Below are positions 45,327-54,037 of a stretch of DNA of 64,000 nt, one piece after another. Positions within the stretch are counted from its first letter, which is position 1. The number at the start of each line of letters is the position of its first letter. The DNA is from Streptomyces sp. HUAS YS2. Its GTDB lineage: Bacteria > Actinomycetota > Actinomycetes > Streptomycetales > Streptomycetaceae. The notes below the pieces were generated by a model, which searched no databases, was not told the origin of the DNA, and was given only the letters and a program-made list of their open reading frames with translations. Made by a program: the position numbers and the translations under genes. The DNA lies in NCBI RefSeq assembly GCF_033343995.1, contig NZ_CP137573.1, positions 3,195,001 through 3,259,000 on the forward strand, in the 5' to 3' direction.

Positions 45327-46073
45327 ATGAGCTTCGGCGACCCGAACAACCCGTACGGGCAGCAGCAGCCCCCGCAGGGCCAGCCCGGTTACGGCTACCC
45401 GCAGCAGCAGCCGCAGCAGCCGGGCGTGCCGCCCCAGCAGGGCTACGGCTACCCGCAGCAGCCGGCGCAGCCGTACGGTGCCGCTCCGCAGGCCCCGGGC
45501 ACGCTGCAGGCGAACAACGGCTACATCAACGTGCCGGTCCTCGGCACCGTCCAGGTCGCCACGATGGGCGCGCGCTTCGGCGCCCGCCTGATCGACGCGG
45601 TCATCTACGTCGTCGTGTACTTCATCCTGTCGGCGATCGGCTTCGCGGGCGCGGCCGGTGCGGCGGACGACATCAACAGCAAGGCGCAGGAGTGCGCCGC
45701 GATGGACCCGCTGTCCTCCGCGTACGACTCCTGCATGAACGACGCCACCGACGCGGCCACCGGCGTCTTCGCCGGCTTCATCGGCGTCTTCCTGCTCTTC
45801 GGCCTCATCGGCCTGCTCTACGAGTGGCTGATGGTCTCCTTCGTCGGCGCCACCGTCGGCAAGATGGCGCTCGGCCTGCGGGTCGTCAAGGAGAGCACGG
45901 GTCAGGTCCCGGGCATCGGCGGCGGCTTCATCCGCTGGATCATCCCGATCGTCGGCAGCATCGCCTGCGGTATCGGCCAGCTGCTCGTCTACGTGTCGCC
46001 GTTCTTCGACAACTCGGGCAAGCTGCAGGGCTGGCACGACCGTGCCGCCGGCACGATCGTCATCAAGAAGTAA
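45327..46073 (+). CDS. RDD family membrane protein
   Basis: 248 residues. N-terminal 70 residues rich in Pro, Gln, Gly, Tyr (PQQQPQQPG, GYGYPQQ repeats), then the RDD domain: GARFGARLIDAVIYVVVYF with the RD pair, LYEWLMVSFVGATVGKMALGLRVV, and WHDRAAGTIVI. Three to four membrane helices; a Cys-containing extracytoplasmic loop (AQECAAMDP, YDSCMNDA). RDD proteins are membrane proteins of uncertain, possibly ion-transport, function. GGAGGAAAG upstream of the ATG. The 280-base gap upstream contains no gene. Confidence 0.9.
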   Translation: MSFGDPNNPYGQQQPPQGQPGYGYPQQQPQQPGVPPQQGYGYPQQPAQPYGAAPQAPGTLQANNGYINVPVLGTVQVATMGARFGARLIDAVIYVVVYFILSAIGFAGAAGAADDINSKAQECAAMDPLSSAYDSCMNDATDAATGVFAGFIGVFLLFGLIGLLYEWLMVSFVGATVGKMALGLRVVKESTGQVPGIGGGFIRWIIPIVGSIACGIGQLLVYVSPFFDNSGKLQGWHDRAAGTIVIKK

Positions 46074-46082
46074 CCCCGCTCC

Positions 46083-46128
46083 ACGCGCGAAGGCCCGCCG
46101 GTCCCCGGACCGGCGGGCCTTCGCGCGT
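46083..46128 (+). terminator. Long perfect hairpin terminator after RDD gene
   Basis: A perfect 22-bp stem (46083-46104 with 46107-46128) has a two-base CC centre, 10 bases after the stop. It is one of the longest perfect stems in the window. Confidence 0.9.
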
Positions 46129-46189
46129 TCTGCGTTCGTTTATCGCCGCTCCCTACCCTGACGCCCACACCTCGGGGAAAGGAAGCGCC

Positions 46190-46930
46190 ATGTACAGCAT
46201 CATCGTGGTGCCCGCACACGCCACCACCCCGGCCGGCCAGCTGCGGCTGGCCCCGGGCGGCCGGCTCCACTTCGGCCGCACCACCCCCGCGGCCGACCGC
46301 CCGCACCTGGACATCCCGCACCCCGGGGTGTCCCGCACCGCCGGCGAGATCACGGCCACCGGAACGTTCTGGGCGATCAGCAACTTCAGCGCCGCCTCGA
46401 CCTACGTCGTGGAGAACCCGGAGGGCGCGGGCGAGCACGTCAAGATCGCCCCGGGCCGGGTCGAGGCCCCCATCCCCTTCGAGTTCGCCCGGGTCGTGCT
46501 GCCCGCGGGCCGTGACCTGCTCAGCTTCTCCGTCTGGGCGCCGCGCCACGACTACGTGCTCGGGGACCCGCCCGGGGGCGAACCGACCGCGCTCGCCTTT
46601 CCGTTGGACCGCGGCAAGCGGTACTTCCTCGTTCTCGCCGCCCTGTGCGAGGCCCGGCTGCGCGGCGAGCCGCACGCGCCGCTGCCCACCGTCGAGGAGG
46701 TCTGCACGCGACTGCGGCCGGTGTGGCCGGCGGTGAACCGGGCCGCCGTGCAGTGGAACATCGACTACCTGGCGGTGAAGCTCCGGCTCAAGCCCGGCCC
46801 CGAGACGGCGGACACCGGCCCGCGGCTCAACGGCAAGAAGGAGTCGCTGGTGTCCCTGGCGCTCCGCTTCGACCTGGTCCGCGAGGACGACCTGACGGCG
46901 CTGTCCGTGCCGAGCGGGGTGCTGCGGTGA
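46190..46930 (+). CDS. FHA-like domain protein, first gene of kinase operon
   Basis: 246 residues. The N-terminal 90 residues look like a forkhead-associated phosphothreonine-binding fold: LHFGRTTPAADR, PHPGVSRTAGEI and WAISNFSAA supply the GR, SR and N positions. The rest (about 100-246) is an all-helical region resembling a winged-helix or kinase-associated segment (VEEVCTRLRPVWPAVNRAAV, ESLVSLALRFDLV). AAAGGAAG precedes the ATG. Its stop overlaps the kinase start (GTGA), so it likely reads phosphorylation by that kinase. Confidence 0.8.
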   Translation: MYSIIVVPAHATTPAGQLRLAPGGRLHFGRTTPAADRPHLDIPHPGVSRTAGEITATGTFWAISNFSAASTYVVENPEGAGEHVKIAPGRVEAPIPFEFARVVLPAGRDLLSFSVWAPRHDYVLGDPPGGEPTALAFPLDRGKRYFLVLAALCEARLRGEPHAPLPTVEEVCTRLRPVWPAVNRAAVQWNIDYLAVKLRLKPGPETADTGPRLNGKKESLVSLALRFDLVREDDLTALSVPSGVLR

Positions 46931-48288
46931 GCGCCGGGACCACCGGTTCCGGAAGCTTCGCGATCACCGTCCCCGAGGGCTACCGCGTCGGCCCGTGGAC
47001 CGTCGAACGACCTCTGGGCGCGGGCGCGTTCGGCAGCGTGTACGCGGCGGTCCGGCGGGCCGGCCCCGGCGGGACGCCGGACCGGGCGGCCCTGAAGTTC
47101 CTGCCGACCGGCACCTGCGGCCCACGTCAGCTGCGACATCTGCGGGACCTCGCCGCGCGGGAGGTGGAGCTCCTCGGGCGGCTGCGCGCGCCGCGCCTGA
47201 TCCGGATGTACGAGACGCTCACCGTCGACGACCCGGAGCGCCCCGAGCTGGACGGCGCGACCGTGCTCGTCCTGGAGGAGGCCGCCGACTCGCTGCACAC
47301 GGCGCTGCCGCGGCTCGCCCCGCGCGAGCGGGCCGAGGTCCTGGTGCAGGTCTGCGAGGGGCTCGCCCAGCTGCACGGGGCCGGCTGGGTGCACGGCGAC
47401 CTCAAGCCGGGCAACGTGCTGCTGATGGCGGACGGTTCGGCCCGGCTCGGGGACTTCAGCACGGCGAGCGAGCTGGACGGCACCCACGCGTACTCCCCCG
47501 CGTTCGCCACGGCCGACTACACGCCGCCCGAGCTGCTCTGGTCCGAGTTCGGCGAGCGCGGCACGCGGACCCGACCCACCGCGGACCTGTGGGCCTTCGG
47601 GGTACTGGCCCACGTGGTCCTCACCGACACCTTCCCGCTGCCCGGCGGCACGCCGTCGGCCCGCCGGGACGCGGCGGTCCGCTACGCCCGCGGCGACGAG
47701 GAACTTCGCCTGTCGCCCGAACTCCCGGACGCGTGGCGGGAGATCGTCACGGCCTGCCTGAGCCGCAACCACGAGGACCGCGCCCTGAGGGCGGGCCGGG
47801 ACGCGGCCGCACCCCTGGAGCGCGTCCGCGCGGCGGCGCAGGGGCGCGTCCCGCGCCGCAGACGGCGACGGCGGCCCGGGCTGGTCGTCACGGGGCTGGC
47901 CGCGACCGCGATGGGAATCGCGCTCACGGCCGGCATGCTGCTGCCGGACGACCCCCCGGGCTGGGAGCGCTGCGCCGCGGGCAGCATCTGCTTCTTCGCC
48001 GAACGCGACGGCCGCGGCGAGATGTGCACCTGGGTGGGCGGTTCGAAGGACTGGCTCAAGGGCGGGGCGGCCTGCCCGTGGGCGTCCGAGCTGGGCGCCA
48101 AGTCGGCGTACAACAACGGCTACGGCCCCGACATGGGGACGCTGCTCGTCGACGTCGCCCTGTTCACCAAGCCCCAGTACGTCGACCGGATGGACTGCCT
48201 GACGCGGGGCAGCCGCACCAACTTCTCCGATCCGCCCAAGCCCCGCTCGCACGAGTGGGTGCCGAACTGCGCCGCGTCACCCTCGTAG
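46927..48288 (+). CDS. Transmembrane Ser/Thr protein kinase with C-terminal I36-like domain
   Basis: 453 residues. Kinase domain about 18-300: glycine loop PLGAGAFGSVYA, Lys in AALKFLP, catalytic loop HGDLKPGNVLL (non-RD, Gly replaces Arg), DFS in place of DFG (LGDFSTASE), TPPELLWSEF and a DLWAFGV motif. A basic stretch precedes the membrane helix (VVTGLAATAMGIALTAGMLL). The extracellular 110 residues contain Cys (CAAGSICFF, MCTWVGGS, AACPWASE) in the pattern of peptidase inhibitor family I36, a domain also present in the M23 gene downstream. Likely a receptor kinase of cell-wall signals. GTG start in the FHA gene's stop. Confidence 0.9.
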   Translation: MSAGTTGSGSFAITVPEGYRVGPWTVERPLGAGAFGSVYAAVRRAGPGGTPDRAALKFLPTGTCGPRQLRHLRDLAAREVELLGRLRAPRLIRMYETLTVDDPERPELDGATVLVLEEAADSLHTALPRLAPRERAEVLVQVCEGLAQLHGAGWVHGDLKPGNVLLMADGSARLGDFSTASELDGTHAYSPAFATADYTPPELLWSEFGERGTRTRPTADLWAFGVLAHVVLTDTFPLPGGTPSARRDAAVRYARGDEELRLSPELPDAWREIVTACLSRNHEDRALRAGRDAAAPLERVRAAAQGRVPRRRRRRRPGLVVTGLAATAMGIALTAGMLLPDDPPGWERCAAGSICFFAERDGRGEMCTWVGGSKDWLKGGAACPWASELGAKSAYNNGYGPDMGTLLVDVALFTKPQYVDRMDCLTRGSRTNFSDPPKPRSHEWVPNCAASPS

Positions 48289-48360
48289 TTCCGAGTACGG
48301 CCCCCGCCTCCACCCGCGCGACCGTGGAGGCGTCAACCGAACCCGAGGAGGATCCCGAAC

Positions 48361-49230
48361 GTGTCCCTCGCACAGTTCCGCACCGCGCTGCTCGCGTTCC
48401 TCGCCGCGGTGGCGCTCACCCTCGGGGTGGGCGTCGCCGGGGCCGACCGGGCGGAGGCGGCCGCGCCGCCCACCGGGAAGCCGAACTTCCAACTGCCGTT
48501 CGCCTGCGGCACGAAGTGGCAGCTGAACACCTGGGGCCACAACCCGGCCCTCGACATCGTGAAGGAGGGCAACCCCGGCTCCGACAGCCTGCCGGTGTAC
48601 GCCTCCGCGCCAGGGACCGTCTCGGCGGTGTACACCGACTCGGGGTCCGGCAACACCATCCAGATCAAGCACGCCAACGGCTGGTTCACCGCGTACTACC
48701 ACCTGAAGGACGCGCCGACGGCGTACGTGAGCAAGGGACAGGCGGTCACCGGAGCCACCCAGATCGGCCGGGTCGGCACCTCGGGCGCGTCCGAGTGGGC
48801 GCATCTGCACTACGAGCAGCGCTACCTGGCCTCCGGCGACTTCACGGACGAGTCGCACCGCAAGCCGGTGCACTTCAACGGCGTCGAGTACAGCGGGGCG
48901 GGCGCCCAATGGCTCAGTGTGACCAGCCAGAACAACTGCTCGGGCAGCCCGCAGCCCTGGCAGTGCCCGGCCGGGTTCGTCTGCTTCTACTCGGGCGCCG
49001 ACGGAACGGGCACGGTCTGCAAGACGGACGTGAACACCCCGACGAGCCCGTGCGGTCTGCGGAAGTCGTACTTCAACAACGGCAGTCCGCAGCCCGGTTA
49101 CGACCACGTCGGCGTCACGTACAAGGAGGGCGGCGGGGCCTGCCTCCACTACGGCTGGGCGGAAGGCCGCGGCAACTTCCCCTCCGGCGGGCGCACGATC
49201 GGGTCGGTGACCTGGCGGGGCGAGTGCTGA
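48361..49230 (+). CDS. Secreted M23-family metallopeptidase with I36-like domain
   Basis: 289 residues. Signal peptide (ALLAFLAAVALTLGVGVAGA), then an M23/LytM domain with metal-binding GHNPALDIVK-type His/Asp and WAHLHYEQ, plus the long hydrophobic strand segment VYASAPGTVSAVY. A C-terminal 80-residue I36-like region (CPAGFVCFYSG, TVCKTDV, CGLRKSYFNN, CLHYGW) parallels the end of the kinase. It would cleave peptidoglycan cross-bridges or bind them outside the cell. GTG start with GAGGAGG about 8 bases upstream, 72 bases after the kinase gene, so probably in the same operon. Confidence 0.9.
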   Translation: MSLAQFRTALLAFLAAVALTLGVGVAGADRAEAAAPPTGKPNFQLPFACGTKWQLNTWGHNPALDIVKEGNPGSDSLPVYASAPGTVSAVYTDSGSGNTIQIKHANGWFTAYYHLKDAPTAYVSKGQAVTGATQIGRVGTSGASEWAHLHYEQRYLASGDFTDESHRKPVHFNGVEYSGAGAQWLSVTSQNNCSGSPQPWQCPAGFVCFYSGADGTGTVCKTDVNTPTSPCGLRKSYFNNGSPQPGYDHVGVTYKEGGGACLHYGWAEGRGNFPSGGRTIGSVTWRGEC

Positions 49231-49248
49231 CGTAGCGCCGAGAACGCG

Positions 49249-49284
49249 GCAGGGCCCGCCGGTGACCGTACCGGCGGGCCCTGC
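49249..49284. terminator. Bidirectional terminator
   Basis: Perfect 15-bp stem (49249-49263 with 49270-49284) with a 6-base loop lies between the M23 gene and convergent purH. Confidence 0.85.
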
Positions 49285-49296
49285 GCGTACCGCGGA

Positions 49297-50850
49297 TCAG
49301 TGGAAGAAGTGGCGCGTGCCCGTGAAGTACATCGTCGCGCCGGCCTGCTTCGCCGCCTCGATCACCAGCTCGTCGCGGACCGAGCCGCCCGGCTGCACGA
49401 CGGCCTTCACACCGGCGTCGAGGAGGATCTCCAGGCCGTCCGGGAACGGGAAGAACGCGTCGGACGCGGCGTACGCGTCACGGGCCCGCTCCTCGCCCGC
49501 CCGCTCGACCGCGAGCTTCGCGGAGTCGACGCGGTTGACCTGGCCCATGCCGACGCCGACCGAGGCGCCGTCCTTGGCGAGCAGGATCGCGTTGGACTTG
49601 ACCGCGCGGCACGCCTTCCAGGCGAACGCCAGCTCGGCCAGCTCCTCGGCGGACAACGCCTCGCCGGTCGCGAGGGTCCAGTTCGCCGGGTCGTCGCCGT
49701 CCGCCTGGAGGCGGTCGGTGACCTGGAGCAGCGCGCCGCCGTCGACCGGCTTGACCTCGACCGGGTTGCTCGGGGCGCCCTCGGCCTTCAGCACGCGGAT
49801 GTTCTTCTTCTTCGCGAGGACCTCGACCGCGCCGTCCTCGTAGCCCGGGGCCACGATGACCTCGGTGAAGATCTCGGCGACCTGCTTGGCCATCTCCACG
49901 GAGACCGGGCGGTTGACCGCGATCACGCCGCCGAACGCGGACAGCGGGTCACAGGCGTGCGCCTTGCGGTGCGCCTCGGCGACGTCCGCGCCGACCGCGA
50001 TGCCGCACGGGTTGGCGTGCTTGATGATCGCGACGCAGGGCTCGGCGTGGTCGTACGCGGCCCGGCGCGCGGCGTCGGTGTCCGTGTAGTTGTTGTACGA
50101 CATCTCCTTGCCGTGCAGCTGCTCCGCCTCGGCGAGGCCGCCCGTGCCGTCCACGTACAGCGCGGCGCCCTGGTGCGGGTTCTCGCCGTAGCGCAGGACG
50201 TTCTTGCGGGCGTAGGTGGCGCCGAGGAAGTCGGGGAAGCCGGACTCGTCGGCGGCGGCGTAGTCGTCCGCGAACCAGGAGGCCACGGCCACGTCGTACG
50301 CGGCGGTGTGCTGGAAGGCCTCGGCCGCGAGGCGCTTGCGGGCGGTGAGGTCGAAGCCGCCGGCGGCGACCGCGGTGAGGACGTCGGCGTACCGCTCCGG
50401 GCTGGTGACGATGGCGACCGACGGGTGGTTCTTGGCGGCGGCGCGGACCATCGAGGGACCGCCGATGTCGATCTGCTCGACGCACTCGTCCGGGGTCGCG
50501 CCGGAGGCGACGGTCTCGCGGAACGGGTACAGGTTCACGACCACCAGGTCGAACGGCTCCACGCCCAGCTCGGCGAGCTGCTCGCGGTGCGAGTCGAGAC
50601 GCAGGTCGGCGAGGATGCCGGCGTGCACGCGCGGGTGCAGGGTCTTGACCCGGCCGTCCAGGCACTCGGGGAAGCCGGTCAGCTCCTCGACCTTGGTCAC
50701 CGGGACGCCGGCCGCGGCGATCTTCGAGGCGGTGGAGCCGGTGGACACGAGCTCCACGCCGGCCTCGTGCAGGCCCTTCGCGAGCTCTTCCAGGCCCGTC
50801 TTGTCGTAGACACTGATCAACGCGCGACGGATGGGCTTATTCACCGACAT
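49297..50850 (-). CDS. purH: Bifunctional AICAR formyltransferase / IMP cyclohydrolase
   Basis: 517 residues. The cyclohydrolase half begins with [17 protein letters not shown] and holds [13 protein letters not shown]; the formyltransferase half holds [11 protein letters not shown] with the catalytic Lys-His, and [18 protein letters not shown]. It completes purine synthesis to IMP using 10-formyl-THF. ATG 50850 lies 14 bases inside the 3' end of purN, so the two are cotranscribed and probably coupled. Confidence 0.97.
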   Translation of the reverse strand: MSVNKPIRRALISVYDKTGLEELAKGLHEAGVELVSTGSTASKIAAAGVPVTKVEELTGFPECLDGRVKTLHPRVHAGILADLRLDSHREQLAELGVEPFDLVVVNLYPFRETVASGATPDECVEQIDIGGPSMVRAAAKNHPSVAIVTSPERYADVLTAVAAGGFDLTARKRLAAEAFQHTAAYDVAVASWFADDYAAADESGFPDFLGATYARKNVLRYGENPHQGAALYVDGTGGLAEAEQLHGKEMSYNNYTDTDAARRAAYDHAEPCVAIIKHANPCGIAVGADVAEAHRKAHACDPLSAFGGVIAVNRPVSVEMAKQVAEIFTEVIVAPGYEDGAVEVLAKKKNIRVLKAEGAPSNPVEVKPVDGGALLQVTDRLQADGDDPANWTLATGEALSAEELAELAFAWKACRAVKSNAILLAKDGASVGVGMGQVNRVDSAKLAVERAGEERARDAYAASDAFFPFPDGLEILLDAGVKAVVQPGGSVRDELVIEAAKQAGATMYFTGTRHFFH

Positions 50851-51454
50851 GAACCTTTCGTCCCTCAATGCGGTAGCCGTTGCGGGCGAGACGCCCCACG
50901 ACCTCGACGAGCAGCGAGCGCTCGACTTCCTTGATGCGCTCGTGCAGAGCGGCTTCGTCGTCACTGTCCCGGACCTCGACCACGCCCTGGGCGATGATCG
51001 GGCCGGTGTCGACGCCGTCGTCGACGAAGTGGACGGTGCACCCGGTGACCTTCGCGCCGTACGCGAGGGCGTCGCGCACGCCGTGCGCTCCGGGGAAACT
51101 GGGCAGCAGCGCGGGGTGCGTGTTGACGACCCGGCCGCCGAAACGGGCGAGGAACTCCTTGCCGACGATCTTCATGAAGCCGGCCGACACCACGAGATCG
51201 GGCTCGTACGCGGCGGTGGCCTCGGTCAGCGCCCGGTCCCATTCCTCACGGGTCCCGTGATCCTTGACCCGGCACACGAACGTCGGCAGCCCGGCGCGCT
51301 CCGCGCGCTCCAGGCCGACGATGTCCGAGCGGTCCGCGCCGACCGCGACGATCTCGGCGCCGTACCCCTCGGGGTCGGCGGCGACGGCGTCGAGCAGGGC
51401 CTGCAGATTGGTACCGGACCCCGAGACCAGGACGACAAGGCGGGCGGCAGCCAC
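50837..51454 (-). CDS. purN: Phosphoribosylglycinamide formyltransferase
   Basis: 205 residues. [15 protein letters not shown], catalytic [16 protein letters not shown] (Asn, His) and Asp in [15 protein letters not shown] identify GAR transformylase of the folate-dependent type. GTG 51454 has GGAAAGAG about 8 bases upstream; longer in-frame starts lack a site. First gene of purN-purH. The leader (51455-51673) holds a near-palindrome GGAACCCTACGAAGGGTCC around 51520 that might be a regulatory site. Confidence 0.95.
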   Translation of the reverse strand: MAAARLVVLVSGSGTNLQALLDAVAADPEGYGAEIVAVGADRSDIVGLERAERAGLPTFVCRVKDHGTREEWDRALTEATAAYEPDLVVSAGFMKIVGKEFLARFGGRVVNTHPALLPSFPGAHGVRDALAYGAKVTGCTVHFVDDGVDTGPIIAQGVVEVRDSDDEAALHERIKEVERSLLVEVVGRLARNGYRIEGRKVHVGE

Positions 51455-51673
51455 TGGGTCACTCTTTCCGTGGTGTTTGTGCGGTCGTACGAACGAATCG
51501 CATCCCTCGATACGGGGAACCCTACGAAGGGTCCGACCGTCAGCAACGATACCGGCACACCGGACGGCCCCCACGGGACGGGGGCACGGCCGGGCGGTAG
51601 CGTCTGAGGACGACGCCGGACGACACACCCGCCGGGCGCCTCAACGCGACGACAGAGAGAAGACGTTCACCAC

Positions 51674-52387
51674 ATGCCGGACCGCCGCCGTACGGAACGC
51701 CAGTCCACGGACGACAACAATCCGTTCGCGCCGCCGCCGGAGGGCGCGCCGGACCAGCCCTGGCAGCCGCGGCGACCGGAGGGCGCGGACGACGACGGCG
51801 CCTCGGAACCGTCGCAGCCCGCGGACTCCGACGACACCCCGGGCCGCTGGAGCAGCCGCCAGCCGGGCCGCTCGTCGGCAGGCTGGGGCCGCCGCTCGGA
51901 GGGCGGCCAGGGCGGTCAGGGCGGCGGCCCCGACGGGCCGCAGGAGGGCCCCGGCCTGCGCTGGGACCCGACGGACCCGGCCCAGCGGCGGGCCCGGTAC
52001 GCACTGCTCGCGGGCATGTGGGCGTTCTTCTTCGCGATCTTCAACCTGTCCGAGATCGCCCTGTTGCTCGGCGCCCTCGCGCTGTACTGGGCGATCAGCT
52101 CGCTGCGCGCCAAGCCGAAGCCGGTCGAGCCGGGCACGCCGGGCTCGACCCCGGTGTCCGTGGCCACGACCGAGGGGGCGCGCAAGCGGCAGCGCACCGC
52201 GGCGATCAGCGGTCTGGTGACGGGCCTGCTGGCGCTCTCGATCGTGGCGGCGGGGTTCACGTTCCGGTTGGCCTACAGCGACTACTTCACCTGCGTCGAG
52301 GACTCGCTGACCCAGTCCGGGCAGCAGGCCTGCAACCGGCACCTGCCGGAGCCGCTGCGGAAGCTCTTCGACGACACGCGCGTCTAG
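51674..52387 (+). CDS. Two-helix membrane protein with disordered N-terminus
   Basis: 237 residues. The first 100 residues are polar, Gly/Pro/Gln/Arg-rich and probably disordered (EGGQGGQGGG). Two membrane helices follow (LLAGMWAFFFAIFNLSEIALLLGALALYWAI is a hairpin-like pair region; AISGLVTGLLALSIVAAGFTF) and a short external tail with two Cys (FTCVEDSLTQ, QQACNRHL). Not recognised by name. It is divergent from purN and convergent with the DUF6350 gene, 12 bases apart. Confidence 0.8.
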   Translation: MPDRRRTERQSTDDNNPFAPPPEGAPDQPWQPRRPEGADDDGASEPSQPADSDDTPGRWSSRQPGRSSAGWGRRSEGGQGGQGGGPDGPQEGPGLRWDPTDPAQRRARYALLAGMWAFFFAIFNLSEIALLLGALALYWAISSLRAKPKPVEPGTPGSTPVSVATTEGARKRQRTAAISGLVTGLLALSIVAAGFTFRLAYSDYFTCVEDSLTQSGQQACNRHLPEPLRKLFDDTRV

Positions 52388-52399
52388 CAGGGGCGGCGC

Positions 52400-53926
52400 C
52401 TACTCGGCCGGGGGCTCCGAGGGCGCTGGGGTCAGCGGGGGCTGCTCTGGACGCGGGGTCTCCCAGGCCGCCGGGAAGAGGTCGTACGGCTCGTAGGGCT
52501 CGTCGTCCAGGCGCTCGGGTTCCGGGGCGGGCAGCAGGGTCACCGGCAGGGGCATCGACGGTACGGGGGCGGCGGCGCCCGCGGTCTCCGCGCCCGCGGC
52601 CTTCGCGCCCGCGGTCCTCGCGCCGGCCGCCTTCGCGTCCGGGGCCGGGCCCGGGTGCAGGTCCGGGGCCGATTCCGCGGCCGGGTCCAGGTCCGCGGAC
52701 GCCTCCGCGCGGCGGGCCCAGGCGCGTACGCCGAGGGCGACCGGGACACCGATCACCGCCGTCCACAGCGCCGCAGCCCCGCCCGTCGCCCACCACACCG
52801 GACCGAACGCGGCCAGCCGCCCCACGCCCAGCGAGCCGCCGGCCGGCGCCGCCAGGAGCGCCGCGACCACGCCGCACAGGCCCGCGGCCTGCAGGGTCGT
52901 CCAGGTCGTGGCGCGGGCGGTCCAGGTCGTCGCGACCCGTCCCGTACGGCGGCCCAGCGCGACGCCCGCCGCCAGCGGGACCGCCGCGGACAGCCAGTGC
53001 ACCCATGTTCCCCGACCCGGCTCCGGGAGGGCCGCGAGCAGGGGGAACGCGGGCAGCGCCGGGGTGCCGGTCACCATGAGCGGGGTCGCGAGGGAGCCGG
53101 TGCCGAGCGTGACCCCCGGGCCCATGCCGTACGCCGCGCCCCACACCGCCGCGTTCGGGACCAGCGCCAGGATCAGCAACGCCACCGCGAGCCGTCCCGA
53201 CCACTCCGCCGCAAGCCCGCCGTACGCCTTTCCGACCTCGCCCGCGTGCCACGCCAACGAGACCGCGACCAGCACGATCCCGCCGGCCAGCAGGGTCAGC
53301 ACCCCGACCGCCGCGGACCGCAGCGCCACCCCGGCTCGCGGCACCCGTCGCGCCAGGGCGCCGAGCGGGTGGCCGCTCGCCGTCCAGACGCCCGCCGTGG
53401 CCGCCGCGACCGTCGTACCGGGCAGCCACACGGCCGCCGCCAGCGGGTCGGCGGGCAGCGGGCCGGCCGACGCGTACGCCACCACCACCGCGCCGGCCAG
53501 CAGGTACCCGCCGGTGACCGCGCCCACCGCGCCGGCCGCCGACAGCCGGGGGCGGCCGTCCTCGGACTCCAGGGCGTCCCGCGCGGCCCGGTGCGCCAGA
53601 CGGGCCGGCAGCACCATGAGCAGCATGGGGACGACCCCGAGCGGCGCGGGCACGCCGGTGAGGGTGTCGGTGCGCACCAGGTCGACGCCGTGCGCGAGGA
53701 GCCACAGGCCCGCGGCGGCGTGCAGCGCGCCGCCGGGGCCCCGGTCCGGGTACGGCGAGCTGATCCACAGGACCGTCACGAGGACCGCGAGCGCGCCGAG
53801 GCCGAGCCCGGCCGCGATGCCGCCGCGCGCGAAGGCCGCCGCCAGGACGGCGGAACGACCGCTGCGGACAAGGGGGTCGGGCGACAGCGGAGAGCCCTGC
53901 TCGGTCACGTGGGTCACCCGGCCCAT
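52400..53926 (-). CDS. DUF6350 family polytopic membrane protein
   Basis: 508 residues with about ten hydrophobic segments in the first 400 (for example GLGLGALAVLVTVLW, LLIAL-like VALLILALVPNAAVW). The C-terminal cytoplasmic tail (about 405-508) contains an Ala/Gly/Lys repeat (AKAAGARTAGAKAAGAE) and a Pro/Glu-rich end with PYEPYDLFPAAWE. DUF6350, sometimes annotated as cell division protein PerM, is actinobacterial; its role is not established. Start choice is uncertain: GTG codons 12-21 bases downstream are possible. Confidence 0.82.
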   Translation of the reverse strand: MGRVTHVTEQGSPLSPDPLVRSGRSAVLAAAFARGGIAAGLGLGALAVLVTVLWISSPYPDRGPGGALHAAAGLWLLAHGVDLVRTDTLTGVPAPLGVVPMLLMVLPARLAHRAARDALESEDGRPRLSAAGAVGAVTGGYLLAGAVVVAYASAGPLPADPLAAAVWLPGTTVAAATAGVWTASGHPLGALARRVPRAGVALRSAAVGVLTLLAGGIVLVAVSLAWHAGEVGKAYGGLAAEWSGRLAVALLILALVPNAAVWGAAYGMGPGVTLGTGSLATPLMVTGTPALPAFPLLAALPEPGRGTWVHWLSAAVPLAAGVALGRRTGRVATTWTARATTWTTLQAAGLCGVVAALLAAPAGGSLGVGRLAAFGPVWWATGGAAALWTAVIGVPVALGVRAWARRAEASADLDPAAESAPDLHPGPAPDAKAAGARTAGAKAAGAETAGAAAPVPSMPLPVTLLPAPEPERLDDEPYEPYDLFPAAWETPRPEQPPLTPAPSEPPAE

Positions 53927-54037
53927 GCTGCCAACGACACGCCCTTTTGTGGCGTAACAGGCAAACCTCCGTTGTGTCGTTCAAGATACATTTATGTGCT
54001 TTTCCGGCCAGAGCAGCTCTGCGGGAGGTCGTCGTCC

